Positions 40,295 through 50,898 of a DNA stretch of 64,000 bases are shown here, in pieces; the first letter of the stretch is position 1; the number at the start of each line of letters is the position of its first letter. A program made the position numbers and the translations under genes. Where the stretch lies: assembly GCA_956465555.1 (NCBI GenBank), contig OY101126.1, forward strand, positions 600,501 to 664,500, written 5' to 3'. The notes beneath the pieces were generated by a model. The model did no database searches. It saw nothing but the letters and a program-made list of their open reading frames with translations, and was not told the DNA's origin. The DNA comes from Nitzschia sp. pyKryTriq1 (Eukaryota > Bacillariophyta > Bacillariophyceae > Bacillariales > Bacillariaceae).

Positions 40295-42742
40295 ATGCCC
40301 CCTCGTACCAACGATGAAGACGTCGACAAAGGTCGCACTACCTCCTCCTCCATGTCAAAGGAAGAGCGACGCAAGAAACGCCAACAAGCCAAAGCCCGAG
40401 TGAAAAACGAAGGTGGCACTGAGCCCCTCGCTACAGCCGTCAGGTCTACCACCTGGCAAGATGATTCGCAAACGGCCAAGCTGCTTCGAATGAATGAGGA
40501 CGAGCTCATCAGAATCGTGGCCAACATCAACAAGATCTACCAAGACAAGCTCAAAAGATCAGCCCCCTTCATGACATTTGTGTTTTGCGGGATGCAGTCT
40601 GCTGGTAAAAGTACCATAATGGAACGATTCTTGCATGCTGTACTCAACATTGTCCAACAAGGAACCGGAACAAGATGCCCTCTAGATACAACTTGTATCC
40701 ACGACGAAAGCCTCTCAAGCCCAGTGTGCAACCTCCGTGGTGCAGAACTCGATGCTGAAAAGGAGAACATTTCTGGCCATGAAGTTTTCAGACTCATAAC
40801 CGAGGTAAACAGGAAACTCGCCGCCGAGGATCGATTCAGTACCGAACCGCTTTATCTAGAATACCGAGCGAATAACGTCCAGAACATGCGTTTCGTCGAC
40901 ACACCCGGAATCATTTCAACTCGAAGCGAGACATCAGCGGATAACCGAGAAGAAATCAAGAAAATCCTCAAGAGTGAAATGAGAAAGGATAATGCCAAGC
41001 TTTGTGTGCTTTTGGAGCCGAAGGAGCTACAAACAAATCCCATTATTGACTTTTGCGACGACACGTTTGGGCACCGGGAAAAGTGGATCAACAGAGCTAC
41101 CTTCCTGATGACAAAGTTTGATAAGCAAATTGGCGATCTCCCGAGTGCAAACAAAGCCAATGATTTCTTTCGCAACTTTCACGAGAATCGTTGCTTTCCT
41201 CACCTGGTCATCACCCCGATTCTCGAGAAAGAAGATCTCCCATCTTCCGAATTGTACACTGCACGTCGGTTGCTTCTGGATTCTGCCAGTTCGTACGAGG
41301 AAGAAAAGTTCAGCGCATGGAAAGAAGACCTTGATATTTGCGCCACAAAATTCCAAGATGATGAGGTTATTGGAAAGGAAGTCGAAGAGAGGATCGGCTT
41401 TGATACTGCCAAGAACATAATGCGTCAGATCATGCTTGATGATACAGCCAAGCGTCTGCCCGAGGTCCTGAAGGCGCTTCGAGGAGAGTTATCTGAGAGC
41501 ACAAAAGAACTCGCGACGCTGAAAGCAAAGCAAAAATATTCGGATCCCAAAGAAGTCCGTCGGATCGTTGGACTCATGCTCATCCAAATTGAAAAGCGAA
41601 TCCAAGCCTACCTCATGGGCGACATTGAATCAAGCATCAAGTACCCAGAAAGACTTCAGACACTTGATGAAGAGATCGACGATGAAGAAGATGACGAGGA
41701 TTGGGCCGGCCGTCCCTTGAACCATTACAGCGAAAAAGAAGACGACTGGCGTGACCTCATAGCCGGCATGGAATGCGAATATCCGGAGGAACTTCAAGCA
41801 GATTCCAAGTTTCTGGGTGGGAAACAGTACCAGCGCGCACTAGAGTTTTTTCGTACAGTATTGCTGGAGGCACTTCCTGATCCAGAAGGACTCCGAGAAC
41901 ATGTTTCCACCTCAACTGGACACTTGAGCGATGGCCTTCACCGCGAAAACTGGGAACATGCAATGGTTGAGGTCGTTCGCTTTTCGATGAAAGACATATC
42001 CCACCCTGGGATCAACTATCTCATCAAGCACGTCGGCAGCATTTTTCGGCGTCTATTTGCCTTGGCCGTTGATGATGTGAAGGAGGGAGGACACGAGTCC
42101 AGTACCTACAGGCATCTCCCCGACAAGGTAGAAACGTTCCTTGTTGCAAGATTCGATGACGCTCTCTGGGAACTCATGGAGGATGCCTCCATGAAGACTC
42201 ACACTGGGCTTGAACCGATGTACCGCACCATCGATCCTAACCTGCCGACCTTCCACGAGTACTCGGAGGCAAAAAGCGATGACGAGCACGAGAAAGCGAA
42301 AGAAGATATTGCGTCATGGTTTTTTGAGAAGGTCAAAGCATTGGCATCCTCTTCCGGGCAAAAGGCCAAAGAATTCCTAAAAATGGAAAGCAAACGGCGG
42401 GCACTCAAGAAGAAATCTTTTCTGCCGGACCAACGAACTTCAATGATCACAAACGAAGAAATCGACACAATCTTGCAACGAGCCTTCGAGTACATTGTAG
42501 CTCTGATGGAATTCAATCTTATTCTCTTGAAATTCCAATTGAATGCCTACTTGTTTGAAGGATTTAAGAACAAGTTGACCACCTTTTCTACTATGCTCGC
42601 GAATGACGATGACATAGACTGGAAAGCGATTGTCAGCTCGGAAGATGATTCTCTGAAGAATCGCATCGTTGTGGTCCAGGAGCGCGTTGCAAGCATCTCC
42701 GAGTCCTTGCGAGATGTCGAGTCTTTGCAGCGTCGTTTGTAA
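40295..42742 (+). CDS. dynamin-like large GTPase
   Basis: A single frame of 815 residues (ATG 40295). A basic, charged N-terminus (1-70) precedes the GTPase domain: G1 GMQSAGKST (99-107), G2 TRCPLDTTC, G3 DTPGI and G4 TKFD, all close to dynamin. A helical middle region with a very acidic insert (EEIDDEEDDEDW) and a C-terminal helical part resembling the GED/stalk end follow. No PH domain and no membrane helix are seen. Dynamin-like proteins remodel membranes; which membrane cannot be told. Not a classical Drp1 by wording. Confidence 0.85.
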   Translation: MPPRTNDEDVDKGRTTSSSMSKEERRKKRQQAKARVKNEGGTEPLATAVRSTTWQDDSQTAKLLRMNEDELIRIVANINKIYQDKLKRSAPFMTFVFCGMQSAGKSTIMERFLHAVLNIVQQGTGTRCPLDTTCIHDESLSSPVCNLRGAELDAEKENISGHEVFRLITEVNRKLAAEDRFSTEPLYLEYRANNVQNMRFVDTPGIISTRSETSADNREEIKKILKSEMRKDNAKLCVLLEPKELQTNPIIDFCDDTFGHREKWINRATFLMTKFDKQIGDLPSANKANDFFRNFHENRCFPHLVITPILEKEDLPSSELYTARRLLLDSASSYEEEKFSAWKEDLDICATKFQDDEVIGKEVEERIGFDTAKNIMRQIMLDDTAKRLPEVLKALRGELSESTKELATLKAKQKYSDPKEVRRIVGLMLIQIEKRIQAYLMGDIESSIKYPERLQTLDEEIDDEEDDEDWAGRPLNHYSEKEDDWRDLIAGMECEYPEELQADSKFLGGKQYQRALEFFRTVLLEALPDPEGLREHVSTSTGHLSDGLHRENWEHAMVEVVRFSMKDISHPGINYLIKHVGSIFRRLFALAVDDVKEGGHESSTYRHLPDKVETFLVARFDDALWELMEDASMKTHTGLEPMYRTIDPNLPTFHEYSEAKSDDEHEKAKEDIASWFFEKVKALASSSGQKAKEFLKMESKRRALKKKSFLPDQRTSMITNEEIDTILQRAFEYIVALMEFNLILLKFQLNAYLFEGFKNKLTTFSTMLANDDDIDWKAIVSSEDDSLKNRIVVVQERVASISESLRDVESLQRRL

Positions 42743-42956
42743 TTCCCCCGACGCAATTCGCACACTCACATAGTCCCTTGTACTCGTGGACACACATCCA
42801 TTGCTTTAATGCTGACGCATAACGTCTTCATATTATTTATCAATACGAATGTCACTATTTTAGGCCAACAGAGAAAGAAATACGTTCCTCTATCTTTGAT
42901 ACTATTGCTGCTATCTGACAAATCGTCATACTCTCTGCAAGCCATGCCAGCGCCGT

Positions 42957-43778
42957 CTACGACGGCGGGGGTAGATTGATAATGTCCCCAAGAGCAGGAT
43001 CAAATTCTTTTACGTTGAGTGCATTTTCCTCTTGGATCTTTGTTTTTATAGATGCCACCTTTTCCGTGGGGAAGAAGGACAAAAAGTCGTCAATTCGAAG
43101 CTGGGCGGATTCCAAACCTTTGATGACCAATCCTTCCTTTCCTGCTAGGCTATCGACCTGCAAATAACAACGATACAAAAATGAGGCGTCTTTCGCGGTA
43201 ACTACCACGAGTAAATCCTACCGTAACCATTTCCATCAGGTCATCACCATTATTCCTACCTTGATATTTTCAACATCGCTCGAATCAAAATATTCCAGAA
43301 TCGTCTGTAGGTTCTGAACCGCCGCTTGTCCGACATCGATGGCTCTCATCTGCGCCGAGTTCCCCTGCAGATACGCACTTGCCCCAACGACACTGTCGCT
43401 GAGTTCATAATTTTGAATCATAAATTTGACTGCCAACTTGATGTTCTGACGAGCCTTATCCTTGAATTTTCCCGTTTGGATCAATCGACGTTCTTGCTGG
43501 GTCGCCTCTCGGACACGCATAATCTTGTAGAGATATTCCTCCAAGTCAAGGCCTGCAGCAGCGCTGGCTGTCGAAGGAAACGCCAACACGGCGACAGCAG
43601 TGGAGCCGATGATTTTTTCAAAGAGACTTCGACGGGATGTACCGGTACCGGTACGGAGTTCCTTGGTGGTTGCCGACAATTGTGTGACCGAATGCTGTTG
43701 ACGAGGATGATTCGCATCAGGAACAAAACCCACCGCACCAGTCAGCCACAACGCCGCAAAGAAGAATTTCTTGTACAT
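42957..43778 (-). CDS. thylakoid-lumen protein with Tat-type signal (2 exons)
   Basis: Exons 43260-43778 and 42957-43157 (minus) join in phase over a 102-nt GT-AG intron into 239 residues. Three leader parts are visible: a signal peptide, a plastid site VGFVP with F at +1, and then SRRSLFEK followed by a hydrophobic run ending STASAAAG, a twin-arginine lumen signal. The mature part is about 165 residues of helices (LEEYLYKIMRVREATQQE, KLAVKFMIQNYELSD, LQTILEYFDSSDV). It superficially recalls the helical PsbQ-type extrinsic proteins, but I cannot assign it. The linker before the RR pair is encoded by a GTACCGGTAC repeat (TGTGT). Confidence 0.82.
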
Positions 43779-44425
43779 GATATCTCGCTCGTGACGTGGA
43801 CCGATTTCAACGATTTTTCAACTCTATTGTATGAAGTTTGAGAGAGGCGATTCCCTCTCGATCGTCAAGGTACGAATGTAGCTAAATTGGACAGCGCGTA
43901 CTTTCGCTGTGCTTGCGACGATATCGTATGAAGTACCGGTAGTTGAAATCATGCATGGTCATCGGTCATGGTCTTGACGGCAAATTTCGCCAGGAGCGCG
44001 GAGAGAGCATGTCATCGCATAGAGTATTATCGCAGACTACGAATACTCAAACGTCACGTGCTTGACCCCACCGCCGCGCGCCAGCAATCGACTACTTTGA
44101 TTTGATCAACATGGACCGTCCATCAGTCCATCAGGCGTGCGTCCCACGCACGCACGCGACGCACACGCACGCGACGCACCGCCTCTCCCGCTCTCCGTGG
44201 AACGTCGTCCATCCGCCGTCGCGTCTTCGAATACCGTCGATCTTCTTGGAGAAGAGAAAACGCGGGAAAGGAGGAAAATGGAAAATGACGCCGAACGCCG
44301 ACCACAAAAACGACCACACCACAAACCACAACACAGATGAGAAAAGGTTGTGCCAACAATTGCCTAACATACTCCCTCCGAATACCTTCCCACCAACTAA
44401 AAAAGGTACATACTGACAGTGTAAT
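43779..44425. other. divergent intergenic region
   Basis: About 650 nt between divergent genes. The tract at 44135-44180 is rich in ACGCACGCGACGC repeats. No gene seen; a minus-strand frame through it is a composition artefact. Confidence 0.4.
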
Positions 44426-45724
44426 ATGATGAACTCGGCCATGATGATGCAATCGCCCCACCGGGATGTTTTGGAAGCGACTCCCGAAACGGAGGACTCC
44501 AGAGCGAAACTCGTCGAGGAACTCCAATCGCGGGGACGTGCCGCAGTCGGGGCGAAATCCTGGATGGACGCCAAACTCCTGTACGAAAAGTCTCTGACGA
44601 TTGTGGCATCCATGGAAACGGTGGATGCCAATCGAGTGGCCATTTTGAATTCGAATTTGAGTCTGGTTCAAAAGAGCATGGGATCGTTCGAAGATGCGCG
44701 AAAAGCAGCCGTCGCCGCCACCGAAGCAGACCCCACTTATGTCAAGGGCTGGTGGCGTCTAGGACAAGCGTTGCAAAACTTGCATCGAATGCAAGAGGCT
44801 TTGGAGGCCTTCTCCAAAGCCAAATTTTTGGAGCCAACCAACAAGGCCTTGATCAAGGAGCACGCCAAAGTTGAGAAACAAGTCGAAGAGGAAGCAAAGC
44901 TTATGAAGGAACAAGCTGCTCTAGAGGCAATGCAGGTGGAGGACACCCCTGATACCAAGGAAACAAACACGCCTACGATCACAACTTCAGTATCCAGCAT
45001 TTCTTCTAAATCAACGACATCTGTGACTAGTGCTGCACCGGCCAAGACGAAACTGGAGCACCATGACGAGGACGACGAGAAGATCTTTTCGAAATCGGAT
45101 GCTGTCCGTGGCTACAAGGTCGTCAATGGAAAGAAAACTTCATACTTTCACAATGAACTGTCCGATGAAGCCAAAAAATTGATCGGAGACATTGCTCCGA
45201 AAAAGTTGGAGGCCACTCCTGAGCCAACATCGACTACTCCAGAGGCAGGGGGTGTATCTGCATGGAATAAGGCGGGTACCTGGGAGGAAAAGGACGTGAC
45301 GAAATGGGCGAAAACTACGTTGGAAGAACACTTAATGCAGACCAAGTACGTCTTGCCGGATTCGTCGCCTGCACCCGGAGCAGAAGTCATTGTAACAAAA
45401 GTCAAGACCTTGGATGGACACGCCAGTTGCGCTCTCGCTCGGGGAAAGAAACGATACATCTACGAATTCATGGCAAAATTGGAATGGAAGCTCCATTCAG
45501 GCACAAACTCGGATTTGGAGTGCACGGGAAGCTTGGCCTTACCAGATATTGATGGTACTATCGACTTGGGTGAAGGCTATGAGATTCATGAGTTTGCGAT
45601 TGATTCTGTCAGTGAAAATTCATTGCGGCCGTTGATTGAACGGTTTGTTCAGCGTGGTGGATTTCATGACTCATTAAACACGTCCGTCGATGACTGGGTG
45701 CGACGATTCAAGGAGGAGTACTAA
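44426..45724 (+). CDS. TPR plus AHA1 N-terminal domain, Hsp90 co-chaperone-like
   Basis: One frame of 432 residues. Residues about 28-150 are three TPR repeats. The helix 2A Asn (NSNLSLVQ) and helix 3A Lys and Arg (VKGWWRLGQ) of the Hsp90-binding carboxylate clamp are present, but the helix 1A Asn is replaced by Arg (SRGRAA). A charged and Ser/Thr linker follows. Residues about 275-432 match the AHA1/Hch1 N-terminal domain: WNKAGTWEEKDVTKWA, VTKVKTLDGHASCALARGKKRYIYEF, and the acidic helical end. Aha1 binds the Hsp90 middle domain and speeds its ATPase. The C-terminal AHSA1 half is absent. This fusion would contact Hsp90 at two sites. Confidence 0.87.
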   Translation: MMNSAMMMQSPHRDVLEATPETEDSRAKLVEELQSRGRAAVGAKSWMDAKLLYEKSLTIVASMETVDANRVAILNSNLSLVQKSMGSFEDARKAAVAATEADPTYVKGWWRLGQALQNLHRMQEALEAFSKAKFLEPTNKALIKEHAKVEKQVEEEAKLMKEQAALEAMQVEDTPDTKETNTPTITTSVSSISSKSTTSVTSAAPAKTKLEHHDEDDEKIFSKSDAVRGYKVVNGKKTSYFHNELSDEAKKLIGDIAPKKLEATPEPTSTTPEAGGVSAWNKAGTWEEKDVTKWAKTTLEEHLMQTKYVLPDSSPAPGAEVIVTKVKTLDGHASCALARGKKRYIYEFMAKLEWKLHSGTNSDLECTGSLALPDIDGTIDLGEGYEIHEFAIDSVSENSLRPLIERFVQRGGFHDSLNTSVDDWVRRFKEEY

Positions 45725-46425
45725 AGTGATGCTACCACGCGTACCCCGGAGTAGCTCGCTGCAACTTATTTGGCATACTATTTGTCAGCACTCTTGACGA
45801 AGTAAAGATACTGCATTTAGCGGCACTCTTTGACGTTTTCTACTCCTCTGCTAGAGTATACGTACTGGTAGTTGTCGTCCAAAGAACAATCTGCCCATTC
45901 CGGAAGGTTTTATACCCGTACACGTAGTCTCTCTCTCTCTCCTACTAGCTAGAGTCTACTCGTACACTATTACCATACAACATACCAGAGTGGGTACAGT
46001 GAGACTCTCTCTGTAGTTCGAGTACATACTACAGTACATAGATACCGGTACAATAGTAATCGTGCATCACTCTCCCTGCACGAGATTGGTGCGAGACCAA
46101 AACGCACTCCTTGTGATACCCGTCCTGTACACGAACGAACGAATTTACAGTACATAGAATAAAAACGACGGCGACAACGACTCACTCGACCAACTCGAGA
46201 GAAAAATGACGACGGAAGACGGAAGAACGGACGGATCAGATGATTACCTGTAGATTAGATACACAGTATCCAGTGACGTCATCGGATTTTCATTCATTCA
46301 TCGATCGAAAGATCGCTCCGAGCCCAATAAGCGGTCAGCGGTCACCGACCACCGTTTCGTCGTGCCTGGTGCCTGGTACCATAATACCGTACATCTTTCC
46401 TATCTAACAACGTAGAGGGTCGACG

Positions 46426-46509
46426 ATGGCCATTGAATCACAAAACTCGCCTATGACAGCGATTGAAGCCAAGGCGATTGGCGAGACCAAGCTGCTGATA
46501 GTACGGTAG
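46426..46509 (+). promoter_or_regulatory. upstream open reading frame before the TenA gene
   Basis: ATGGCCATT starts a 27-codon frame (MAIESQNSPMTAIEAKAIG and so on) that ends in TAG 28 nt before the main ATG at 46538. If on the transcript it would limit or regulate translation of the main frame. The rest of 45725-46425 holds GTACCGGTAC and CTACTAG tracts and no gene. Confidence 0.4.
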
Positions 46510-46537
46510 TAGGCTCTTTCCCTCGCAGCAAAGCAAA

Positions 46538-47340
46538 ATGCCGACTTCGCAGTCCCTTTGGGACGCCGCTGCGCCGATGATTGCAGCCACTGAAAAGCAT
46601 CCATTTTTGGTGGCCTTGGTGGATGGGACGCTTTCAAGGGAAAGTTTCCATTACTACGCTGTCCAAGATGCTATGTATCTTAAAGATTTTGCAGACTGCC
46701 TCCGACGACTGGCCCTCAATCCCGGTCTTTCTGAAACGGATTCTAAACGCCTCGATGACTTCGCCAAAGGCGCTGCCGAGTTTGAAATGTCCTTGCATGA
46801 TTCATTTTTCAAAGAATGGAATATTTCTGCGGAAGGAGTGGAGCAAATGCCCAACTGCTTGCTGTATACGTCATACATGAAACGGGTGGTGGCGACGAAA
46901 TCTCATGTACAAGGATTGGCTGTCATGCTGCCATGCTATTGGGTGTACATGCATATTGGAAAGTGTATGCTAAAGTTGCGAGATGAATTGGGTGATAGGT
47001 ACGTCAGGCAAGTCGTTATGGGAATTATATTTTGTGCACAGATATCATAGTTTCCTAACGTTCATGCTACTGGACATTTGGCGTTGGGTCGATTAAATAT
47101 ATTAATTACAGCGTGAAGCGGCCGCCCGACTTTGATGCTTGGATTGACATGTACGCCGGGGAGGAATTTGAAAGCAAAGTAAAGGCGTACATCGCCATGG
47201 TAGACGACGCTTGTCAGTCTGTCACTACGGAAGAATTCGACCATATGAAAACACACTTTGTAATGAGTTGCAAGTTGGAACACATGTTTTGGGACCAGGC
47301 TCTTGAATTGATGCAATGGCCAGAAATTGGAGGTTTATAG
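46538..47340 (+). CDS. TenA/THI-4 family protein (2 exons)
   Basis: Exons 46538-46998 and 47112-47340 join across a 113-nt GT-AG intron (Ser codon split) into 229 residues. It matches the TenA/thiaminase-2 all-helical fold: HPFLVALVDGTLSRESFHYYAVQDAMYLKDFA near the start, LPCYWVYMHIG in the middle and FWDQALELMQW at the end. The family salvages thiamin pyrimidines by hydrolysing aminopyrimidines. The motif around residue 140 has LPCYWVY, where the Cys is at the place used as nucleophile in TenA_C types. No organelle leader visible. Confidence 0.88.
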
Positions 47341-48850
47341 TACTACTTCTTTGAAGGGAAGAAGAAGCAGCAACTGATTCACGATTCTTCTTCGTGCTGG
47401 TCCCCAAAAGTCGTGGTGGTGGTCATCGTAAACCATGTAATCGCATCTGTGGTCTCGTTCTGTTGAATAATTATGTGTGACAATATGAGTACTAGTACTA
47501 CTGCTGTAGATGATGCTTCTTCTTTGCTTTGTTTGTACCACTGCTACCACTGCTGCTCTTTCAGCATGCCAATGGTGGGGATGATTACAACTTGTTCTAT
47601 ACGATGAATCCCTCTCATCTAGTTGCACTAGTTCCATGGCTCCTCTGGCAAGCCAAGGAGTAGATCGTTCTTTAGACTCTTTGTCGATGACTCTAGCAGT
47701 ATACGAAGTTTGTTTAGTTTGTTTCCGGCAGGTATGGTTGTTGTTGTTGTTGTTGTTGTTAACAGTCTCCAGTCCCATTGAGCATGGTTAGAACGGGATA
47801 TCAATCCCACCAGAGGCTCGCCGGCACTTAGACTAGACTACTAAGTGCGTTCTTAGACTAACTATTCCTGTTCCCCGTCGGATTCCTGGTCGGATACCAC
47901 GGCCGCCTGTGCTTCTTCGTCTCTAGTAGCTCCAGGGTTTGTTGTGTCCACCAGTAGAGTCTACACGCAGGGATCCGCTGGAGGCACGGCTTGTTGAAAA
48001 TAGACCAGTTGATGGTACCGTCGACTATCCAGATCGACGCTGGTGCTCACGTCATATCCGATGACGCATCCACAGTGGTAGAATAAAGGAAGCAACCATG
48101 AGCATCATCTACATGATGATCTCATTGTTGTTTGCGAATCTAACACTATGGGTCCTTGTCACGATGCAATCAGAGATGAAGTCTGATTTGATCGGGAGCG
48201 AATCGAAGTACGATAGTGAAACTAAAGTAGTGATGACAATGTTGATAGAAAAGGTCTATTTCGTGGAATTGTGAGAAAAGCTATCTAGGAACCAATGCTG
48301 CTGTACGATGTTGGAAGAAGAGATCGATCAAGAAGATCTTGGTTTTGATTTTGTTCTTCCTCGTAACGGTCAGAAACGTCTGCACGAAACGGGCGTGCAC
48401 GAATGAAATCGGTCGACGACAGACGAAAGATTCGCATGAGTCCTGCAGCAATCTCGTTGTTCTGTGACAGTCCTCACAACGTGACGTTGACAATCGACCA
48501 TCTGTCATGGTGGTCTATCTGATTGTGATCATATCGCCACGGGTCTCGAGAGCGTCCGTCTGTACGTACTACGTACGTACCACTACTCGTATGCACCATA
48601 CGTACTAGTAGTAGGTACAACGGCAATATAATCAGATGATGATGATGATGATGATTCTTCGTCTTCTTCTTCTCGCCGCTCGATCTTCTGTTTTTCGCTT
48701 CTCATGTCTTTTGCGACGACGAGAACGACGAACGACGAGATTGCCTCCTCTCTCTCCTCTATCTTCCTACGGTACGCATGGCTGTATTATTGTATTATCT
48801 CACACTACGTTTTTCATTTCTTACTATTTACGACCCCTGCGACAAGAAAG
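47341..48850. other. intergenic, 1.5 kb, no gene supported
   Basis: Holds a (TTG)n tract at about 47739-47760, an (ATG)n tract at about 48634-48653 and a CGTACGTAC-type island at 48560-48620. A minus-strand frame over 47335-47778 is built from the TTG tract (poly-Asn) and is rejected. No tRNA-like cloverleaf noticed. Confidence 0.4.
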
Positions 48851-49763
48851 ATGGTGCGTTTATCCATGAGAAAAGTGACAGCCTTGTCGGTGTTCATCTT
48901 GGTTGTACTGGTGAAGTGTGCCACTGCCTATTCCTTAGTTGGTGGCATTGGTCGTTCTAGTAGTGGAACATCGATCAGGCAGAGTAGTAGTTTGCTACGC
49001 CAGAGCATCGTCACCGAGATCGTGGACGCGATCGAAGACATCGAGATGGAGAAGCAACGGGAACTACTCAAACGGACTATTTTGCAAATGGGTGCATCTT
49101 ATGACCGTGGATTCGCTGCAAGTCCCAGGGCCCGAAAGAAAATGGACGACATCCTAAGAAACTAACGCATCGCGCTTTATTGATGGACCCCAAATGTCAA
49201 CGAAAGCGAAGTCAAGCAGCAGTTCGACTAGCATCAATGGCGATGGCCCAAACAAAGAAGAGGGTTCTTCTTCATCTTCTTCTCTGGAAATCTCACCACT
49301 GACTGGAAATTGGAGAATGGTGTGGACGACAGCACAAGACGTTTTGTTACTGGGAGCTAACCCTGTCGTGTCGGTGGGTGCGATTTATCAATTCATCAGC
49401 CCCCCGACGATTACCAATGTCATTGACTTTATGCCTCGCTTTCAGAATTTCCTGCCACCCTCGCTGGTCGCCAATTCCATGGCTCGAGCGGAAGTTAAAA
49501 CAAAGGCATCTTCTCGCATAAACAAACCCAATCGAGTGGGATTAAACTTTGAACGAGTCGAATTTCAAGGCAAGGAGCTCCTGGGTCAAGATGTCTCTAA
49601 ATTGTTACCTCCTTTGGGGTTGGATCTCCCGCGCATCGAACTCTCCGAAGACATCGGTTACTTTGATATCACCTTCTTGGATTCTGAAATGCTCGTGATC
49701 CGCCAAAACACCCCAGGTGGATGTTTCGTTCTGGTAAACGTAGACACCGACACGGAACCGTAG
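48851..49763 (+). CDS. plastid PAP/fibrillin, in two frames as assembled
   Basis: The first frame (48851-49165) encodes a plastid leader (hydrophobic stretch ending ATAYS, aromatic +1) and the fibrillin N-terminal helices (LLKRTILQMGASYDRGF). The second (ATG 49194 to 49763) encodes the fibrillin barrel: LTGNWRMVWTTA, the middle beta strands, LDSEMLVIRQNTPGGCFVLV. Neither piece is a complete fibrillin, and only the first has a targeting leader. No GT-AG intron joins them; reading through needs a one-base frame change near 49162-49166 (AAACTAAC). Either the gene is a recent pseudogene, the sequence has an indel error, or the break is real and bypassed. Fibrillins bind lipids in plastids. Confidence 0.65.
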
Positions 49764-50159
49764 TTCGAAATGCGGCCTCCTGCGATGATTGATTCTACCA
49801 CAGCAGTCCCGATCTACTATGATGAGCGGGTACAATCTTTGATCTATTATATCTGCACCTCTGGTGCGCTCTCGCATCCATTAACCATTCTCAAGGAATT
49901 TCCCACGATCGAAACGTGAACACTCATTGTGAGCGGATTAGTCCCTATCGTGGCTCGTACAATCCGTTGCACGACAGCTAGATATCAAGCCCCTCTTTTC
50001 ATTTAGCATATACGGTGGCTGCGCATTCATAAAATCTACTCATAGCCGAATTCAACCAGCCACGTTTTATCATCGCTGATATATGGCTTTTTGTAGATGA
50101 GACAGGACCACGAGCCGTCCAATAGTATTGAAGACTAGTAATAGCATGCTTTCACCATC

Positions 50160-50753
50160 TTGGTGGGTATCTTTTGCTTGTCCGTACTCTTCTCACTCGG
50201 AATCCTGGCGGAGGCGCAGCTTGATTTCGATGACGCGCCAAGAACACAATTGCGACCGGCTGTTGCAGAGCCTCCCACAAACATCACTGATGACACACCA
50301 TCTTCAAACAACAAGCAGCCTATTACGAATACTGCAATCGGCATGACAGATGCAGAAAATGACGTCTCTTCGTTCTTCGGGATGAATTCGTCATCATCGT
50401 CTCACCGGCTAATAGTATGCTACAAAAGCAGCATGACTTGGGCATGCTTGCTTTGTGTGGTGTGGATCGTTTTGTTCGCCGGAGCTGCCTGCCACCATCG
50501 TCTAAATCATGCCACACGTTCTCTTTGTTTTCGTCTCTTGGATTTCGACGGTTTGAGCAGCTGTTTATATGGGTATTCTTCTGTCTCTACGTTTGGTTTT
50601 CAGGGCTCTCGATCGACTAGATATTCGATACTGATGGTTGATACGAGTACAAGTGCTCGAGTACACGAAGTCTACTATCTACAAGCTATATCTACAATCG
50701 TGGCGAGACGCATGGCCTCTCAAGTGAAATTTGACTTGGGCGAAATGCGATGA
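50160..50753 (+). CDS. doubtful membrane or secreted protein, no ATG
   Basis: The frame lacks an ATG; it opens after a TAG with a signal-peptide-like stretch (FCLSVLFSLGILAEAQ) and has a second hydrophobic stretch near residue 95 (WACLLCVVWIVLFAGAA). An acceptor AG lies just before, so it could be the last exon of a gene whose first exon I cannot find. The second half has poorer protein character. Low confidence. Confidence 0.22.
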   Translation: MVGIFCLSVLFSLGILAEAQLDFDDAPRTQLRPAVAEPPTNITDDTPSSNNKQPITNTAIGMTDAENDVSSFFGMNSSSSSHRLIVCYKSSMTWACLLCVVWIVLFAGAACHHRLNHATRSLCFRLLDFDGLSSCLYGYSSVSTFGFQGSRSTRYSILMVDTSTSARVHEVYYLQAISTIVARRMASQVKFDLGEMR

Positions 50754-50898
50754 AATGTCAAGTGCCGTAGTAAACAAAGGTGGTCCTGAAGTGAATACTA
50801 AAAGTAGTAACCCAGATATCAAGCCCTTCACTGAACCAATCCAAGTATTGCTCACATGCCGAGTCACATTCCCTCGAAATAAAACTCGATGTCTTGAT

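Noticed and set aside
47335-47778. Minus-strand frame with poly-Asn
   Set aside because: Created by a TTG microsatellite and lacking any other protein-like content.
47760-47830. Possible tRNA-like T-arm (ATCAATCCCACC)
   Set aside because: No matching acceptor or anticodon arms could be folded around it.
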